From positions 62,001 through 126,000 of the forward strand of contig NZ_JANAIE010000002.1 in assembly GCF_029664245.1 (NCBI RefSeq): a stretch of DNA of 64,000 bases, given 5' to 3'. The notes beneath the pieces are model-generated. The model made no database searches. It worked only from the letters and a program-made list of their open reading frames with translations, and was not told where the DNA came from. The position numbers were made by a program, and so were the translations under genes. The DNA is from Profundicola chukchiensis. GTDB lineage: Bacteria > Bacteroidota > Bacteroidia > Flavobacteriales > Weeksellaceae. Shown here one piece after another: positions 45,132 to 53,609 of this stretch; the stretch's first letter is position 1; each line of letters begins with the position of its first letter.

Positions 45132-45980
45132 TTACTCAGTTGGAGCTTGTCCAATTAATTCCATAAACTGATCTAAGTTAGGAAGAATAATAATTTCTGT
45201 TCTTCTGTTCTTATTTCTACCTGCAGGCGTAGCATTTGTAGCAACAGAGTTGTACTCACCACGTCCACCAGCAGTCATTCTCTTAGGATCTACACCATGC
45301 TTAGTTTGTAATGCCTGAACAACTGAACTTGCACGTAAAGCACTTAAATCCCAGTTATTTCTAATGTTTTCTCTAGAAATTGGCACATTATCCGTGTTAC
45401 CTTCAACCATTACGTCATAAGTTGGATAATCTTTAATGATTTTTGCAATCTTAGAAAGAACATCGTTTGCCGCTGGGCTAATTTCGTAGCTACCAGATCT
45501 ATATAACATGTTGTCTGATAAAGAAATGAAAACAACTCCTTTCTGAACTTGAACATCAATATCTTTTAACTCTTCTCTAGATAGAGATTTTGTTAAGTTA
45601 TTAGTCAATACTAAGTTAAGTGAATCACTCTTATTTTTAGAGTTAATTAATTGCTTAATGTATTTGTTAGATGAATCAATCTGCTCAATCAACTTGGTAA
45701 TGTTCATACTACCACTAGATTGTGCATTTAAACATTTATCTAAAGCATTCTCAAGAACCTTTACGCTCTCTTTATCTGATTGACTTAGATTTTTAACCCC
45801 TTCTAACTGAGCTTGTAGAGATGCTACATCGCTATTACATTTTGTTAGCTCGTTGCTCAATGATTGCTTAGACTGGTAAACACCATCAAATTGGGCCTGT
45901 AAGTCGTCATACTTTTTCTTACTTACACAGCTCGTTAGCAAAAACACCGAAGCACCTGCTAATAAAAGAGTTTTTTTCAT
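45132..45980 (-). CDS. OmpA-family lipoprotein
   Basis: A 282-residue outer-membrane lipoprotein. Lipobox LLTSC at residues 14-18, then VSKKKYDDLQ and a long coiled coil (about 20-130) rich in heptads, and a C-terminal OmpA domain (about 145-270) with TDNVPI, NNWDLSALRASSV and NATPAGRNKNRRTEI. OmpA domains bind peptidoglycan, so it would tie the outer membrane to the wall. It is similar in build to Pal or YiaD. Long upstream region, possible promoter at 46136-46143. Confidence 0.93.
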   Translation of the reverse strand: MKKTLLLAGASVFLLTSCVSKKKYDDLQAQFDGVYQSKQSLSNELTKCNSDVASLQAQLEGVKNLSQSDKESVKVLENALDKCLNAQSSGSMNITKLIEQIDSSNKYIKQLINSKNKSDSLNLVLTNNLTKSLSREELKDIDVQVQKGVVFISLSDNMLYRSGSYEISPAANDVLSKIAKIIKDYPTYDVMVEGNTDNVPISRENIRNNWDLSALRASSVVQALQTKHGVDPKRMTAGGRGEYNSVATNATPAGRNKNRRTEIIILPNLDQFMELIGQAPTE

Positions 45981-46135
45981 AATATTTTATTTTAATTTAT
46001 TTTCAACATTTACCTCTAGAATCTTACTTCAACTATTATTCACCCTCTAGAGTTTCTGAATAATCATTCAAAATTTGTAGCAAAGCCACAAGCTAACTGA
46101 ATTACTCTTTGCATTCCTCGAAATAACAACACTAT

Positions 46136-46143
46136 CAAAGATA
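46136..46143 (-). promoter_or_regulatory. Putative -7 box of the OmpA lipoprotein gene
   Basis: Minus strand TATCTTTG, 155 nt upstream of the ATG. A second match, TAAATTTG, is at 46179-46172. Confidence 0.4.
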
Positions 46144-46301
46144 GGTTTTTATTTACAATATAGATGTACAGCAAATTTAGAGCCAAATTTGTTTATATAA
46201 CGATGTGATATATATATTATTTTTTAGTTAGTTTCAATTCAACATTATTTGACTGCTAATTAGGTTTTAAATCAAATAATTTCATTGAAAATATTTTTGA
46301 T

Positions 46302-46309
46302 TACATTTG
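46302..46309 (+). promoter_or_regulatory. -7 box abutting the K+ channel start
   Basis: TACATTTG ends four bases before the ATG. If used, transcription starts at or near the ATG, i.e. a leaderless message. Confidence 0.4.
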
Positions 46310-46313
46310 CTTT

Positions 46314-47153
46314 ATGCCAACGCGTGACGAAAAAAACTTCGACCCAAATAGCCTAAAAGGAAAAACTCACGAGATAATCTTTGAGGCGAATACTTTTTGG
46401 GGTAAAACCTTTGATGTTTCCTTACTTATCCTCATTGTGATAAGTATTGCTGTATTGATGTTAGAAAGCGTTGATGCTTATAACATACTTTACTATAAGT
46501 ATTTTTATTACATAGAATGGGTCTTAACCATCTTATTCTCTATCGAGTATGCCGCGCGCTTATATGCCGTTAAAAAACCGATGAAATATGCCACCAGTTT
46601 TTATGGTGTCATTGATTTATTAGCCATCCTACCTACTTATTTGGAGTTCTTCATCGTGGGAACCCACTTCTTTATGGTACTTCGTGTGATGCGATTATTG
46701 AGAATCTTTAGGATTTTTAAGTTAGTTCAATTCTTAAACGAAAGAAACACGCTAGCCTATTCGCTAAGAAGAAGTTGGCCTAAAATTTCATATTTCCTAT
46801 TCTTCTTATTACTTACGGTGTGTGTTATTGGAACCTTAATTTACCTCATCGAAGGTGGAAATCCATCTTCATCATTTGAAAATATACCGGTGAGTATTTA
46901 TTGGGCTATCGTTACCCTAACCACAGTTGGATATGGAGATATTACACCCATTACACCTTTAGGACAGTTTTTAGCATCAGCTATTATGATTATGGGTTAT
47001 TCGATTATTGCGGTACCTACTGGAATTATTAGCGCCGAAATTGCTCGACATAAGAGCGGTGATGATCTTGAGATTCTAGTTTGTCAATATTGTAGTGAAG
47101 AAACACATCTTCCTAATGCAGAGTTTTGCCATCAATGCGGACACCCACTTTAA
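46314..47153 (+). CDS. Voltage-gated K+ channel with C-terminal zinc ribbon
   Basis: A 279-residue Kv-type channel. S4 has regularly spaced arginines (RVMRLLRIFRIFKLVQF), the pore carries the selectivity filter TLTTVGYGD, and S6 ends in PTGIISAEIA. The last 30 residues hold CQYCSEETHLPNAEFCHQCGHPL, a two-CxxC zinc ribbon not seen in classical Kv channels. It may sense zinc, redox state or aid tetramer assembly in the cytoplasm. Convergent with the BrkB gene, 12 nt apart. Confidence 0.93.
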   Translation: MPTRDEKNFDPNSLKGKTHEIIFEANTFWGKTFDVSLLILIVISIAVLMLESVDAYNILYYKYFYYIEWVLTILFSIEYAARLYAVKKPMKYATSFYGVIDLLAILPTYLEFFIVGTHFFMVLRVMRLLRIFRIFKLVQFLNERNTLAYSLRRSWPKISYFLFFLLLTVCVIGTLIYLIEGGNPSSSFENIPVSIYWAIVTLTTVGYGDITPITPLGQFLASAIMIMGYSIIAVPTGIISAEIARHKSGDDLEILVCQYCSEETHLPNAEFCHQCGHPL

Positions 47154-47165
47154 GATTTAATTACA

Positions 47166-48161
47166 TCAATAAAGCTCCTCTTCCATTACATCATAAGGCA
47201 AATCGTTTTCACTTTGAATTTTCTTGACCAAAACTTCTTGACGATCCTTAGCGTAAAGCAGTGTCATATTAAGCTCAAATCCTAAGAGGATTATAAGCAC
47301 TGAGGCATATAGGAATAACATCACGATTAATAACGTACTAATCGAGCCATAAAGCAGGTTATAATTATTGAAATTTTCAATATAAAAGCTAAAACCAACT
47401 GTTAGTCCAAAGAACAATAATGTTGTCAAAAACGCACCTGGAATCATCCTTCTAAATCTTCCATCGAATTTAACTCCATAGAAATAAAGGAATGAAATTG
47501 CCGTAAGAAAGAATAAAAATCCAGCCACAAAGAAAATTACTCGTTTAACGCCCGAAACCACCCATTCCGTCTCAATCATAGAAGTCAGAATTTCTGTACT
47601 TGGGGTCAAAAAATAAATTAAAAACCACATATAAACTAGCAGAAAAGCAGTTACGGCAATGGTAAAAACCAGTGCAATCAGGTATTGTTTGATGGTATTT
47701 CTTTCCCTAACTCCCGCAATTCTTCGCGTGGTATTGTTAAACCCCGTCATCAGCGAGTTAATACCATTGGTCGCAAATATAATAGCGATTGAAATCGTAA
47801 AGAAACTACTCGTATTTCGACGCGCAATCACCGAAACGTAATTCTCAATCTGGTCAGCTTCGTTCTGCGGAAAGATTCGGTCTACCAAGAATTCATAAAT
47901 GCTCTTTTCTATCACATCGAAATTAGGCAAGTAGGGAATCCATGAATAAACGAAAAGTAAAAATGGAAATAAGCTCAAGAATAAACTCCAAGAAATTGCG
48001 GCTGCACGAGTGGTAATCGCGCCGCGTAATAGTCCCGAAATGTAAATCTGCAATAAGGTATATAAATTCAAACCTTCTAAAGTGGGAATTTGAATACTTT
48101 TGAGAAAGACTTTTGTTCGGCGAACAATTTTTAGATTATCAAATTTATCTTGAAAACTCAT
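47166..48161 (-). CDS. YihY/BrkB-family membrane protein
   Basis: A 331-residue inner-membrane protein with six helices. TTRAAAISWSLFLSLFPFLLFVYSW and NNYNLLYGSISTLLIVMLFLY fit the YihY/UPF0761 (formerly called ribonuclease BN) family; function is not established. From MSFQDKFDNLKIVRRT; the ORF can be read 16 codons upstream to 48209, but that overlaps the divergent rlmH gene. Only 25 nt separate the two start codons. Confidence 0.9.
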   Translation of the reverse strand: MSFQDKFDNLKIVRRTKVFLKSIQIPTLEGLNLYTLLQIYISGLLRGAITTRAAAISWSLFLSLFPFLLFVYSWIPYLPNFDVIEKSIYEFLVDRIFPQNEADQIENYVSVIARRNTSSFFTISIAIIFATNGINSLMTGFNNTTRRIAGVRERNTIKQYLIALVFTIAVTAFLLVYMWFLIYFLTPSTEILTSMIETEWVVSGVKRVIFFVAGFLFFLTAISFLYFYGVKFDGRFRRMIPGAFLTTLLFFGLTVGFSFYIENFNNYNLLYGSISTLLIVMLFLYASVLIILLGFELNMTLLYAKDRQEVLVKKIQSENDLPYDVMEEELY

Positions 48162-48179
48162 ACATTTATCCTCCAAAAA

Positions 48180-48187
48180 CAAATATA
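48180..48187 (-). promoter_or_regulatory. Putative -7 box of the BrkB-family gene
   Basis: Minus strand TATATTTG, 18 nt before the ATG at 48161; it overlaps the rlmH start codon. Confidence 0.4.
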
Positions 48188-48660
48188 TGCAAATTTCATT
48201 GCTCTGCATGGGGTTAACAGACGAATCTCAAATTATTCAACTGATGCAAAAATATGAGAAACGCCTTCCCTCTCATTATAATTTTAAACGAGTAGAACTT
48301 CCTGATATTAAAGGAAGAAAGAACCTGAGCCAAGAACAACAAAAACTTCTAGAAGAGGAAGCTTTTTTAGATAAAATCAATCCTTCTGATTATGTTGTTT
48401 TATTAGATGAAAAAGGGAAAAGCTATACCTCAACTCAATTTGCGAAGTTTCTAAATAATCAATTTATTTCTATGGCCCACCACTTGGTTTTTGTGGTAGG
48501 TGGACCTTATGGTTTTTCAGAGAAAATGTATCAGCGAAGTAATGCTAAAATCTCCTTATCTAAAATGACCTTTACTCATCAGATGGTGAGATTATTCTTT
48601 GTTGAACAAGTCTATAGAGCTTTTACTATATTGCAAGGCAAATCATATCATCACGATTAA
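48187..48660 (+). CDS. rlmH: 23S rRNA (pseudouridine1915-N3)-methyltransferase RlmH
   Basis: Methylates pseudouridine 1915 of 23S rRNA. 157 residues, normal length. The SPOUT-type SAM site FVVGGPYGFSEKMY and the C-terminal YHHD tail, needed for catalysis, are conserved. It starts inside the control region of the divergent BrkB gene and is followed after one base by the CPBP gene. Confidence 0.95.
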   Translation: MQISLLCMGLTDESQIIQLMQKYEKRLPSHYNFKRVELPDIKGRKNLSQEQQKLLEEEAFLDKINPSDYVVLLDEKGKSYTSTQFAKFLNNQFISMAHHLVFVVGGPYGFSEKMYQRSNAKISLSKMTFTHQMVRLFFVEQVYRAFTILQGKSYHHD

Positions 48661-48661
48661 T

Positions 48662-49555
48662 ATGAAATCAAATCCATCGCGTCCTGGCTTAGCCACCTAT
48701 TTTAATTATCAAGTAAGCATCGGTGAAGCTATTTTATACTTTTTCTTAACCCTTCTAATAGGGCAAATTGTAGGTGGAGTCATTTCTGCTCCTACTTATT
48801 TTATGAAAGAGCTTTCTCATGTTCTGCTTCCTTTATCATTTCTATTAGGATTTGGTTTAGCTGCCTTGAGCATCATGACCATAAAAAAGTTGAGAATACA
48901 AGAGTTAAAAAACTTTTTTCACACCAAAGTTCAGGTGAAACATATCGTCATGGCCATTGCTCTGTATTTTTCTATTATGCCCATTGCAGAGTATTTAGCT
49001 ATGATTGTTCCAACCGAAGGATATCCTATTCTCGAAGATTTATACAAGACTTTTGAATCAAGTTTTGCAATGATTTTTGAATATAAAGTAGCTGCTTTTA
49101 TTATGGTGGTTATTTTAGCTCCTATATTAGAAGAATTAATATTTAGAGGACTCATACTTAGAGGAATGCTTAATGCTAACATCTCTCCTTGGGTGGCTAT
49201 ATTTTTAAGTTCATTTTTATTTGGAATTGCACATTTAAATCCTTGGCAATTTCTAGGCGCTGGAATGATTGGGTTGTCACTTGGGTTTATTTATTGGAGA
49301 ACACAGTCTCTATTGCTAGTTATATTTCTTCATGCCTTGAACAATTTCATTGCTTTTGTTATAACATTAAAAACGGAAAGTTTAGACGAAACTATTTTTG
49401 AGCCAAATTACTTAACTCTAGGCATCGCTATTATATTAAGTGTATTAATTGCATTTTTCTTCTACAAACACTCACAGGATACAGCTTTGAACGGGGTTGA
49501 CTCCAATGATGACATACAAGATTTAGAATCTATTGGGGAAATAAATGAGCATTAA
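48662..49555 (+). CDS. CPBP-family intramembrane metalloprotease
   Basis: A 297-residue membrane protein of the CAAX protease/bacteriocin-processing (Abi) family. Motif 1 EELIFRGLILRGML, motif 2 SFLFGIAHL and motif 3 HALNNFIAF are all present, giving the Glu, Arg and His set of the active site. Start at the ATG two bases after the rlmH stop codon. Members trim prenylated or secreted peptides or act in bacteriocin immunity; the substrate here is unknown. Confidence 0.9.
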   Translation: MKSNPSRPGLATYFNYQVSIGEAILYFFLTLLIGQIVGGVISAPTYFMKELSHVLLPLSFLLGFGLAALSIMTIKKLRIQELKNFFHTKVQVKHIVMAIALYFSIMPIAEYLAMIVPTEGYPILEDLYKTFESSFAMIFEYKVAAFIMVVILAPILEELIFRGLILRGMLNANISPWVAIFLSSFLFGIAHLNPWQFLGAGMIGLSLGFIYWRTQSLLLVIFLHALNNFIAFVITLKTESLDETIFEPNYLTLGIAIILSVLIAFFFYKHSQDTALNGVDSNDDIQDLESIGEINEH

Positions 49556-49667
49556 CAATAATTAATTTTAAGCCCTCATTAGGCTTGAATACTAGCTTTA
49601 ATATCAAAATCTTAACGCATCTAGCTATAAGATTAAAATCCAATAAGTAAATCCAAAATAATCTTTG

Positions 49668-49675
49668 TATTTTTG
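49668..49675 (+). promoter_or_regulatory. Putative -7 box of the fused E1 gene
   Basis: TATTTTTG, 22 nt upstream of the chosen ATG; no -33 TTTG at normal distance. Confidence 0.4.
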
Positions 49676-49697
49676 TGATATTCGAAACAATACACAT

Positions 49698-52136
49698 ATG
49701 CACAACGAGAATATTTTGAACCAGGAAATTTCTTTCGACATTTTTAAAGAAGAAATACTTCATGATTATTATTTAGCTCGATTAAGCCGTGAAACCAGTC
49801 TTTTAGGAAGACGCGAGGTTTTAACGGGTAAAGCTAAATTTGGAATTTTTGGCGATGGAAAAGAACTTCCACAAATCGCCATGGCTAAAGTTTTTAAAAA
49901 TGGAGACTTCCGTTCTGGGTATTATCGTGACCAAACTTTTATGATGGCTATTGAGCAATTAACCATCGAAGGTTTTTTCGCTCAACTATATGCTGTAACC
50001 GACGAAAATGTTGAAAAAGCTTCTTCTGGAAGACAAATGACGTCGCACTTTGCTACGCATTCTTTGAACAGAGATGGTTCTTGGAAAAAATTGACGGAGC
50101 AAAAAAATTCAAGTGCTGATATTTCTCCAACGGCTGGCCAAATGCCTAGATTAGTTGGTTTGGCGCAAGCATCTAAATACTATAGAAACCATCCAGAGGC
50201 AGATCAAGACAACAACTTTTCAATAAGCGGAAACGAGATTGCATTCGGTACTATTGGTGATGCTTCTACTTCAGAAGGTCATTTCTGGGAATCGATTAAT
50301 GCAGCAGGTGTTTTACAAGCTCCTATGATTATCTCTATTTGGGACGATGAATATGGAATTTCTGTTGGACACAACTACCAACGAACTAAAAAGAATTTAT
50401 CTGAAATGCTAAAAGGCTTTCAGAGAACAGATAACGAGCGTGGTTATGAAATCATCACAACTTACGCACACGACTACCCACACTTGGTAGAATCTTATCA
50501 AAAAGCAGAAAGATTAGCTAGAGAGGAGCATATTCCAGTGGTAGTTCACGTTAGAGAATGTACTCAGCCTCAAGGTCACTCAACTTCTGGTTCACACGAG
50601 AGATATAAATCTAAAGAACGTTTAGAGTGGGAAAAGAAGATGGATAACATCGAGTCTTTCCGCTCTTGGATCTTAGATTTCGAAGTAAGCGAAGGTGATC
50701 AGGTTTTAAATATTGCCACCGAAGAACAACTAAGCGAATTAGATAAAAAAGCTAAAAAAGAAGCTAAAGCAGGTCAAAAATCAGCTTGGGCAGTTTATAC
50801 TTCTCAGATTGATGATCTTAAAAATGCAGCAGTTCCTTTATTGAAAAACTTAGCAGAAGCTTCAGCTAATAAGAATGCTATCTTAGAAGAAATCAATGCT
50901 TTATCTACTAAGTTAAGCACGTACAAAAGAGATGTTTTCCATACCGTTAGAAAATCATTAAGATTAAGTATTAATGAAAATACGAGCGCACGCACAGCTT
51001 TAATCAATTGGTTAAATCACGCGATGGCAAAACAAAGAGAAAATTATTCTTCTTATCTATATTTTGAAACTCCAGAACAATTGCCAGCAGCAGTAGCTCC
51101 AGTAATTTCAGAAGATTCAGAATTAGTTGATGGTCGTGTGGTTTTAAGAGATAACTTCAAAGAAATCTTTAAGAACAATCCAAAAGTTTTAGTTTTTGGT
51201 GAAGACAGTGGAAACATTGGTGACGTAAATCAGGGATTAGAAGGGTTACAACAAATTTACGGGGAAAGCAGAGTAAGCGACACCGGAATTCGTGAAGCCA
51301 CTATTTTAGGTCAAGGTATTGGGTTGGCAATGCGTGGTTTAAGACCGATTGCAGAAATTCAATATTTAGATTATGTTTTATATTGTCTACAAGGAATGAG
51401 TGATGACTTGGCAACAGTATTATATCGTACCAATGGTCGTCAGAAGGCTCCAGTAATTGTTAGAACGCGTGGTCATAGATTAGAAGGAATTTGGCATGCT
51501 GGTTCTCCAATGGGAGGAATCTTGAACCTAGTTCGAGGAATGTATGTTTTAGTTCCTAGAGATTTAACCAAAGCAGCTGGTTTCTATAATTCATTATTGA
51601 AAACTAATACACCTGCGATTGTTGTAGAAAGCTTGAATGGATATAGATTAAAAGAGAAAATGCCTAGCAACTTAGGTGAATTCATAACACCTATTGGTGA
51701 AGTAGAAATCACTAAAGAAGGAAAAGATGTTACTCTATTAACTTATGGTTCAACTTGGAGAATTGTTGATGAGGCAGCCAAAGAATTAGAGAATTTAGGT
51801 ATCAATGCTGAGGTTATTGATGTTCAATCATTAATTCCATTTGACAACTCTCAACAAATTAAGAAAAGTTTAGAAAAAACAAATCGTTTGGTAATTATAG
51901 ACGAGGACGTTCCTGGAGGAGCATCTGCATATATGCTTAAAAATATCTTAGAAGATATGGATGGTTATCGTCTGTTGGATAGCAAACCGCTAACCATTAC
52001 AGCCAATGACCATAGAACGGCTTATGCTACGGATGGAGATTACTTCTCTAAACCATCATTAGATGATATTGTTGAGAAAGTTTATAACCTTATGAACGAA
52101 AGTAATCCAGCTAAATTTCCAAGTATTTTCGGATAA
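49698..52136 (+). CDS. Fused alpha/beta dehydrogenase E1 component (branched-chain keto acid type)
   Basis: A 812-residue chain that joins the alpha (about 1-330) and beta (about 480-812) subunits of thiamine-dependent keto acid dehydrogenase E1 in one polypeptide. Alpha carries the TPP motif GDASTSEGHFWESINAAG; the usual NN after it is DD (IWDDEYGIS). Beta has VFGEDSGNIGDVNQG, PIAEIQYLDY and WHAGSPMGG. It feeds acyl-CoA formation with E2 and E3, which are not nearby. ATG at 49698 is chosen because a -7 box lies just upstream of it. Keto acid preference (branched-chain or pyruvate) is not decided. Confidence 0.9.
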   Translation: MHNENILNQEISFDIFKEEILHDYYLARLSRETSLLGRREVLTGKAKFGIFGDGKELPQIAMAKVFKNGDFRSGYYRDQTFMMAIEQLTIEGFFAQLYAVTDENVEKASSGRQMTSHFATHSLNRDGSWKKLTEQKNSSADISPTAGQMPRLVGLAQASKYYRNHPEADQDNNFSISGNEIAFGTIGDASTSEGHFWESINAAGVLQAPMIISIWDDEYGISVGHNYQRTKKNLSEMLKGFQRTDNERGYEIITTYAHDYPHLVESYQKAERLAREEHIPVVVHVRECTQPQGHSTSGSHERYKSKERLEWEKKMDNIESFRSWILDFEVSEGDQVLNIATEEQLSELDKKAKKEAKAGQKSAWAVYTSQIDDLKNAAVPLLKNLAEASANKNAILEEINALSTKLSTYKRDVFHTVRKSLRLSINENTSARTALINWLNHAMAKQRENYSSYLYFETPEQLPAAVAPVISEDSELVDGRVVLRDNFKEIFKNNPKVLVFGEDSGNIGDVNQGLEGLQQIYGESRVSDTGIREATILGQGIGLAMRGLRPIAEIQYLDYVLYCLQGMSDDLATVLYRTNGRQKAPVIVRTRGHRLEGIWHAGSPMGGILNLVRGMYVLVPRDLTKAAGFYNSLLKTNTPAIVVESLNGYRLKEKMPSNLGEFITPIGEVEITKEGKDVTLLTYGSTWRIVDEAAKELENLGINAEVIDVQSLIPFDNSQQIKKSLEKTNRLVIIDEDVPGGASAYMLKNILEDMDGYRLLDSKPLTITANDHRTAYATDGDYFSKPSLDDIVEKVYNLMNESNPAKFPSIFG

Positions 52137-52161
52137 TTGGACATTTTTTTAAAATAATTTA

Positions 52162-52194
52162 AAAGGGAATCTATATATCAAGTAGATTCCCTTT
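52162..52194 (+). terminator. Terminator of the fused E1 gene
   Basis: AAAGGGAATCTA and TAGATTCCCTTT form a perfect 12-bp stem, followed by AATTTT. Confidence 0.85.
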
Positions 52195-52206
52195 AATTTT
52201 GCTTTT

Positions 52207-52222
52207 ATTCTGAATTCAGAAT
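52207..52222. promoter_or_regulatory. trmD: 16-bp perfect palindrome upstream of trmD
   Basis: ATTCTGAATTCAGAAT, a perfect palindrome centred 24 nt before the ATG. Suits a dimeric regulator site; regulator unknown. Confidence 0.35.
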
Positions 52223-52238
52223 CATTAAATTTCAAATT

Positions 52239-52916
52239 ATGAGAATTGATATTGTCACTGTTTTACCAGAACTATTAGAAAGTCCCTTTGCTGCATCAAT
52301 TTTAAAGCGTGCGCAAGACAAAGGTCTAGTAGAGGTTCATTTACATAATCTACGTGATTGGACAACTGACAATTACAAATCGGTAGATGATTATCAATAC
52401 GGTGGTGGCGCAGGAATGGTGATGACGCCAGAACCTATTCAGAGATGTTTTGAGGATTTAATGAAAGACCGAGAATACGATGAAATTATTTATCTAACTC
52501 CAGATGGAAAAACTTTCAATCAAAAAATCGCAAACCAATTATCTTTAAAAGGGAATATTTTAATGCTTTGTGGGCATTATAAAGGTGTAGATCAAAGAAT
52601 TCGAGATAAATATATTAGCCTTGAGATTTCTGTAGGTGATTTTGTTTTAAGCGGTGGAGAATTAGCAGCAGCTATTGTTGCTGACGCTGTGATTCGTTTA
52701 ATTCCTGGGGTTTTAAATGATGAAACTTCTGCTTTAGAAGATTCGTTTCAAGATAATTTACTAGCACCTCCCGTTTATACACGACCAGCAGTTTGGGAAG
52801 GCATGGAAGTTCCAGAAGTCCTGTTGAGTGGCGACTTTAAGAAAATTGATGAATGGCGAGAAAATCAAGCTTTGAAACGAACAAAAGAGCGACGCCCAGA
52901 TTTATTAGAAGACTAA
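52239..52916 (+). CDS. trmD: tRNA (guanine37-N1)-methyltransferase
   Basis: Methylates G37 next to the anticodon, preventing frameshifts. 225 residues; the trefoil-knot SAM site ([27 protein letters not shown]) is intact. It stands alone, unlike the rimM-trmD-rplS order of many bacteria. It converges on the regulator gene, with only two bases between stop codons. Confidence 0.96.
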   Translation: MRIDIVTVLPELLESPFAASILKRAQDKGLVEVHLHNLRDWTTDNYKSVDDYQYGGGAGMVMTPEPIQRCFEDLMKDREYDEIIYLTPDGKTFNQKIANQLSLKGNILMLCGHYKGVDQRIRDKYISLEISVGDFVLSGGELAAAIVADAVIRLIPGVLNDETSALEDSFQDNLLAPPVYTRPAVWEGMEVPEVLLSGDFKKIDEWRENQALKRTKERRPDLLED

Positions 52917-52918
52917 TT

Positions 52919-53572
52919 TTAGTCGATTAAATTATTATTTCGAGCCTTAATGATAGCTTCAATCTTATTATGTACTTGCAATTTTTTGTAGATATTTTCG
53001 ATGTGCTTTCGCACTGTCCCTGAAGAAATAATTAAATTATCTGCAATAATAGAATAGCTATAGCCTTTTGCCAACTGTTCCAAAACTTCAGTTTCTCTAT
53101 CAGTTAAGGTAATATCAGCTTTATGATGAGAATCTACATTCACAATAGGATTTCGAAGTAGTCTTAAAGTTTTAATAGCGATAGACGGATTCATCGCAGC
53201 CCCACCATTTATAGTATCTACAATACCTTGATGAAGCTCTTCAGGTTTTGTTTCTTTAAGCAGATATCCATCGGCGCCGGCTTTAATGGCATTAAATATA
53301 TTCTCATCGTTATCGAATGCTGTGAGCATAACAATTTTAATATTGGGAAAGCGCTTTTTAATTTCAGCGGTTGCTTCAATTCCATTCATAATGGGCATTT
53401 CAATATCCATTAAAATAAGATCAATCGCAGTGTTTTGATTCAATTTTCTAATCAACTCCTTTCCGTTTAAAGCTGAAAATTGATACTCTAAATCATTAAA
53501 AAAAGACAGCTTTTCTCTAATCGTTGATATTAAGAAGTTATTGTCGTCGGCTATAGCAATTCGAATTTTCAT
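52919..53572 (-). CDS. NarL/FixJ-type response regulator
   Basis: A 217-residue two-component regulator from MKIRIAIADDNNFLIS; the receiver holds the acidic pair (ADD), phospho-Asp in DLILMDIEMP, Thr (MLTAF) and Lys (LLKETK). The C-terminal LuxR helix-turn-helix reads LTDRETEVLEQLAKGYSYSIIADNLIISSGTVRKHI. A further in-frame ATG at 53596 (MKAQNIQL) is possible. It follows the kinase by 38 nt and should be its partner. Confidence 0.94.
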   Translation of the reverse strand: MKIRIAIADDNNFLISTIREKLSFFNDLEYQFSALNGKELIRKLNQNTAIDLILMDIEMPIMNGIEATAEIKKRFPNIKIVMLTAFDNDENIFNAIKAGADGYLLKETKPEELHQGIVDTINGGAAMNPSIAIKTLRLLRNPIVNVDSHHKADITLTDRETEVLEQLAKGYSYSIIADNLIISSGTVRKHIENIYKKLQVHNKIEAIIKARNNNLID

Positions 53573-53609
53573 AAGTTGAATATTTTGAGCTTTCATAGGA
53601 AGAAGACTC

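Larger units (their letters stand above)
45981..46313. other. Intergenic region between ompA-like gene and K+ channel
   Basis: 333 nt, AT-rich, divergent promoters only: -7 boxes at 46136-46143 and 46172-46179 (minus) and 46302-46309 (plus). No gene seen. Confidence 0.6.
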
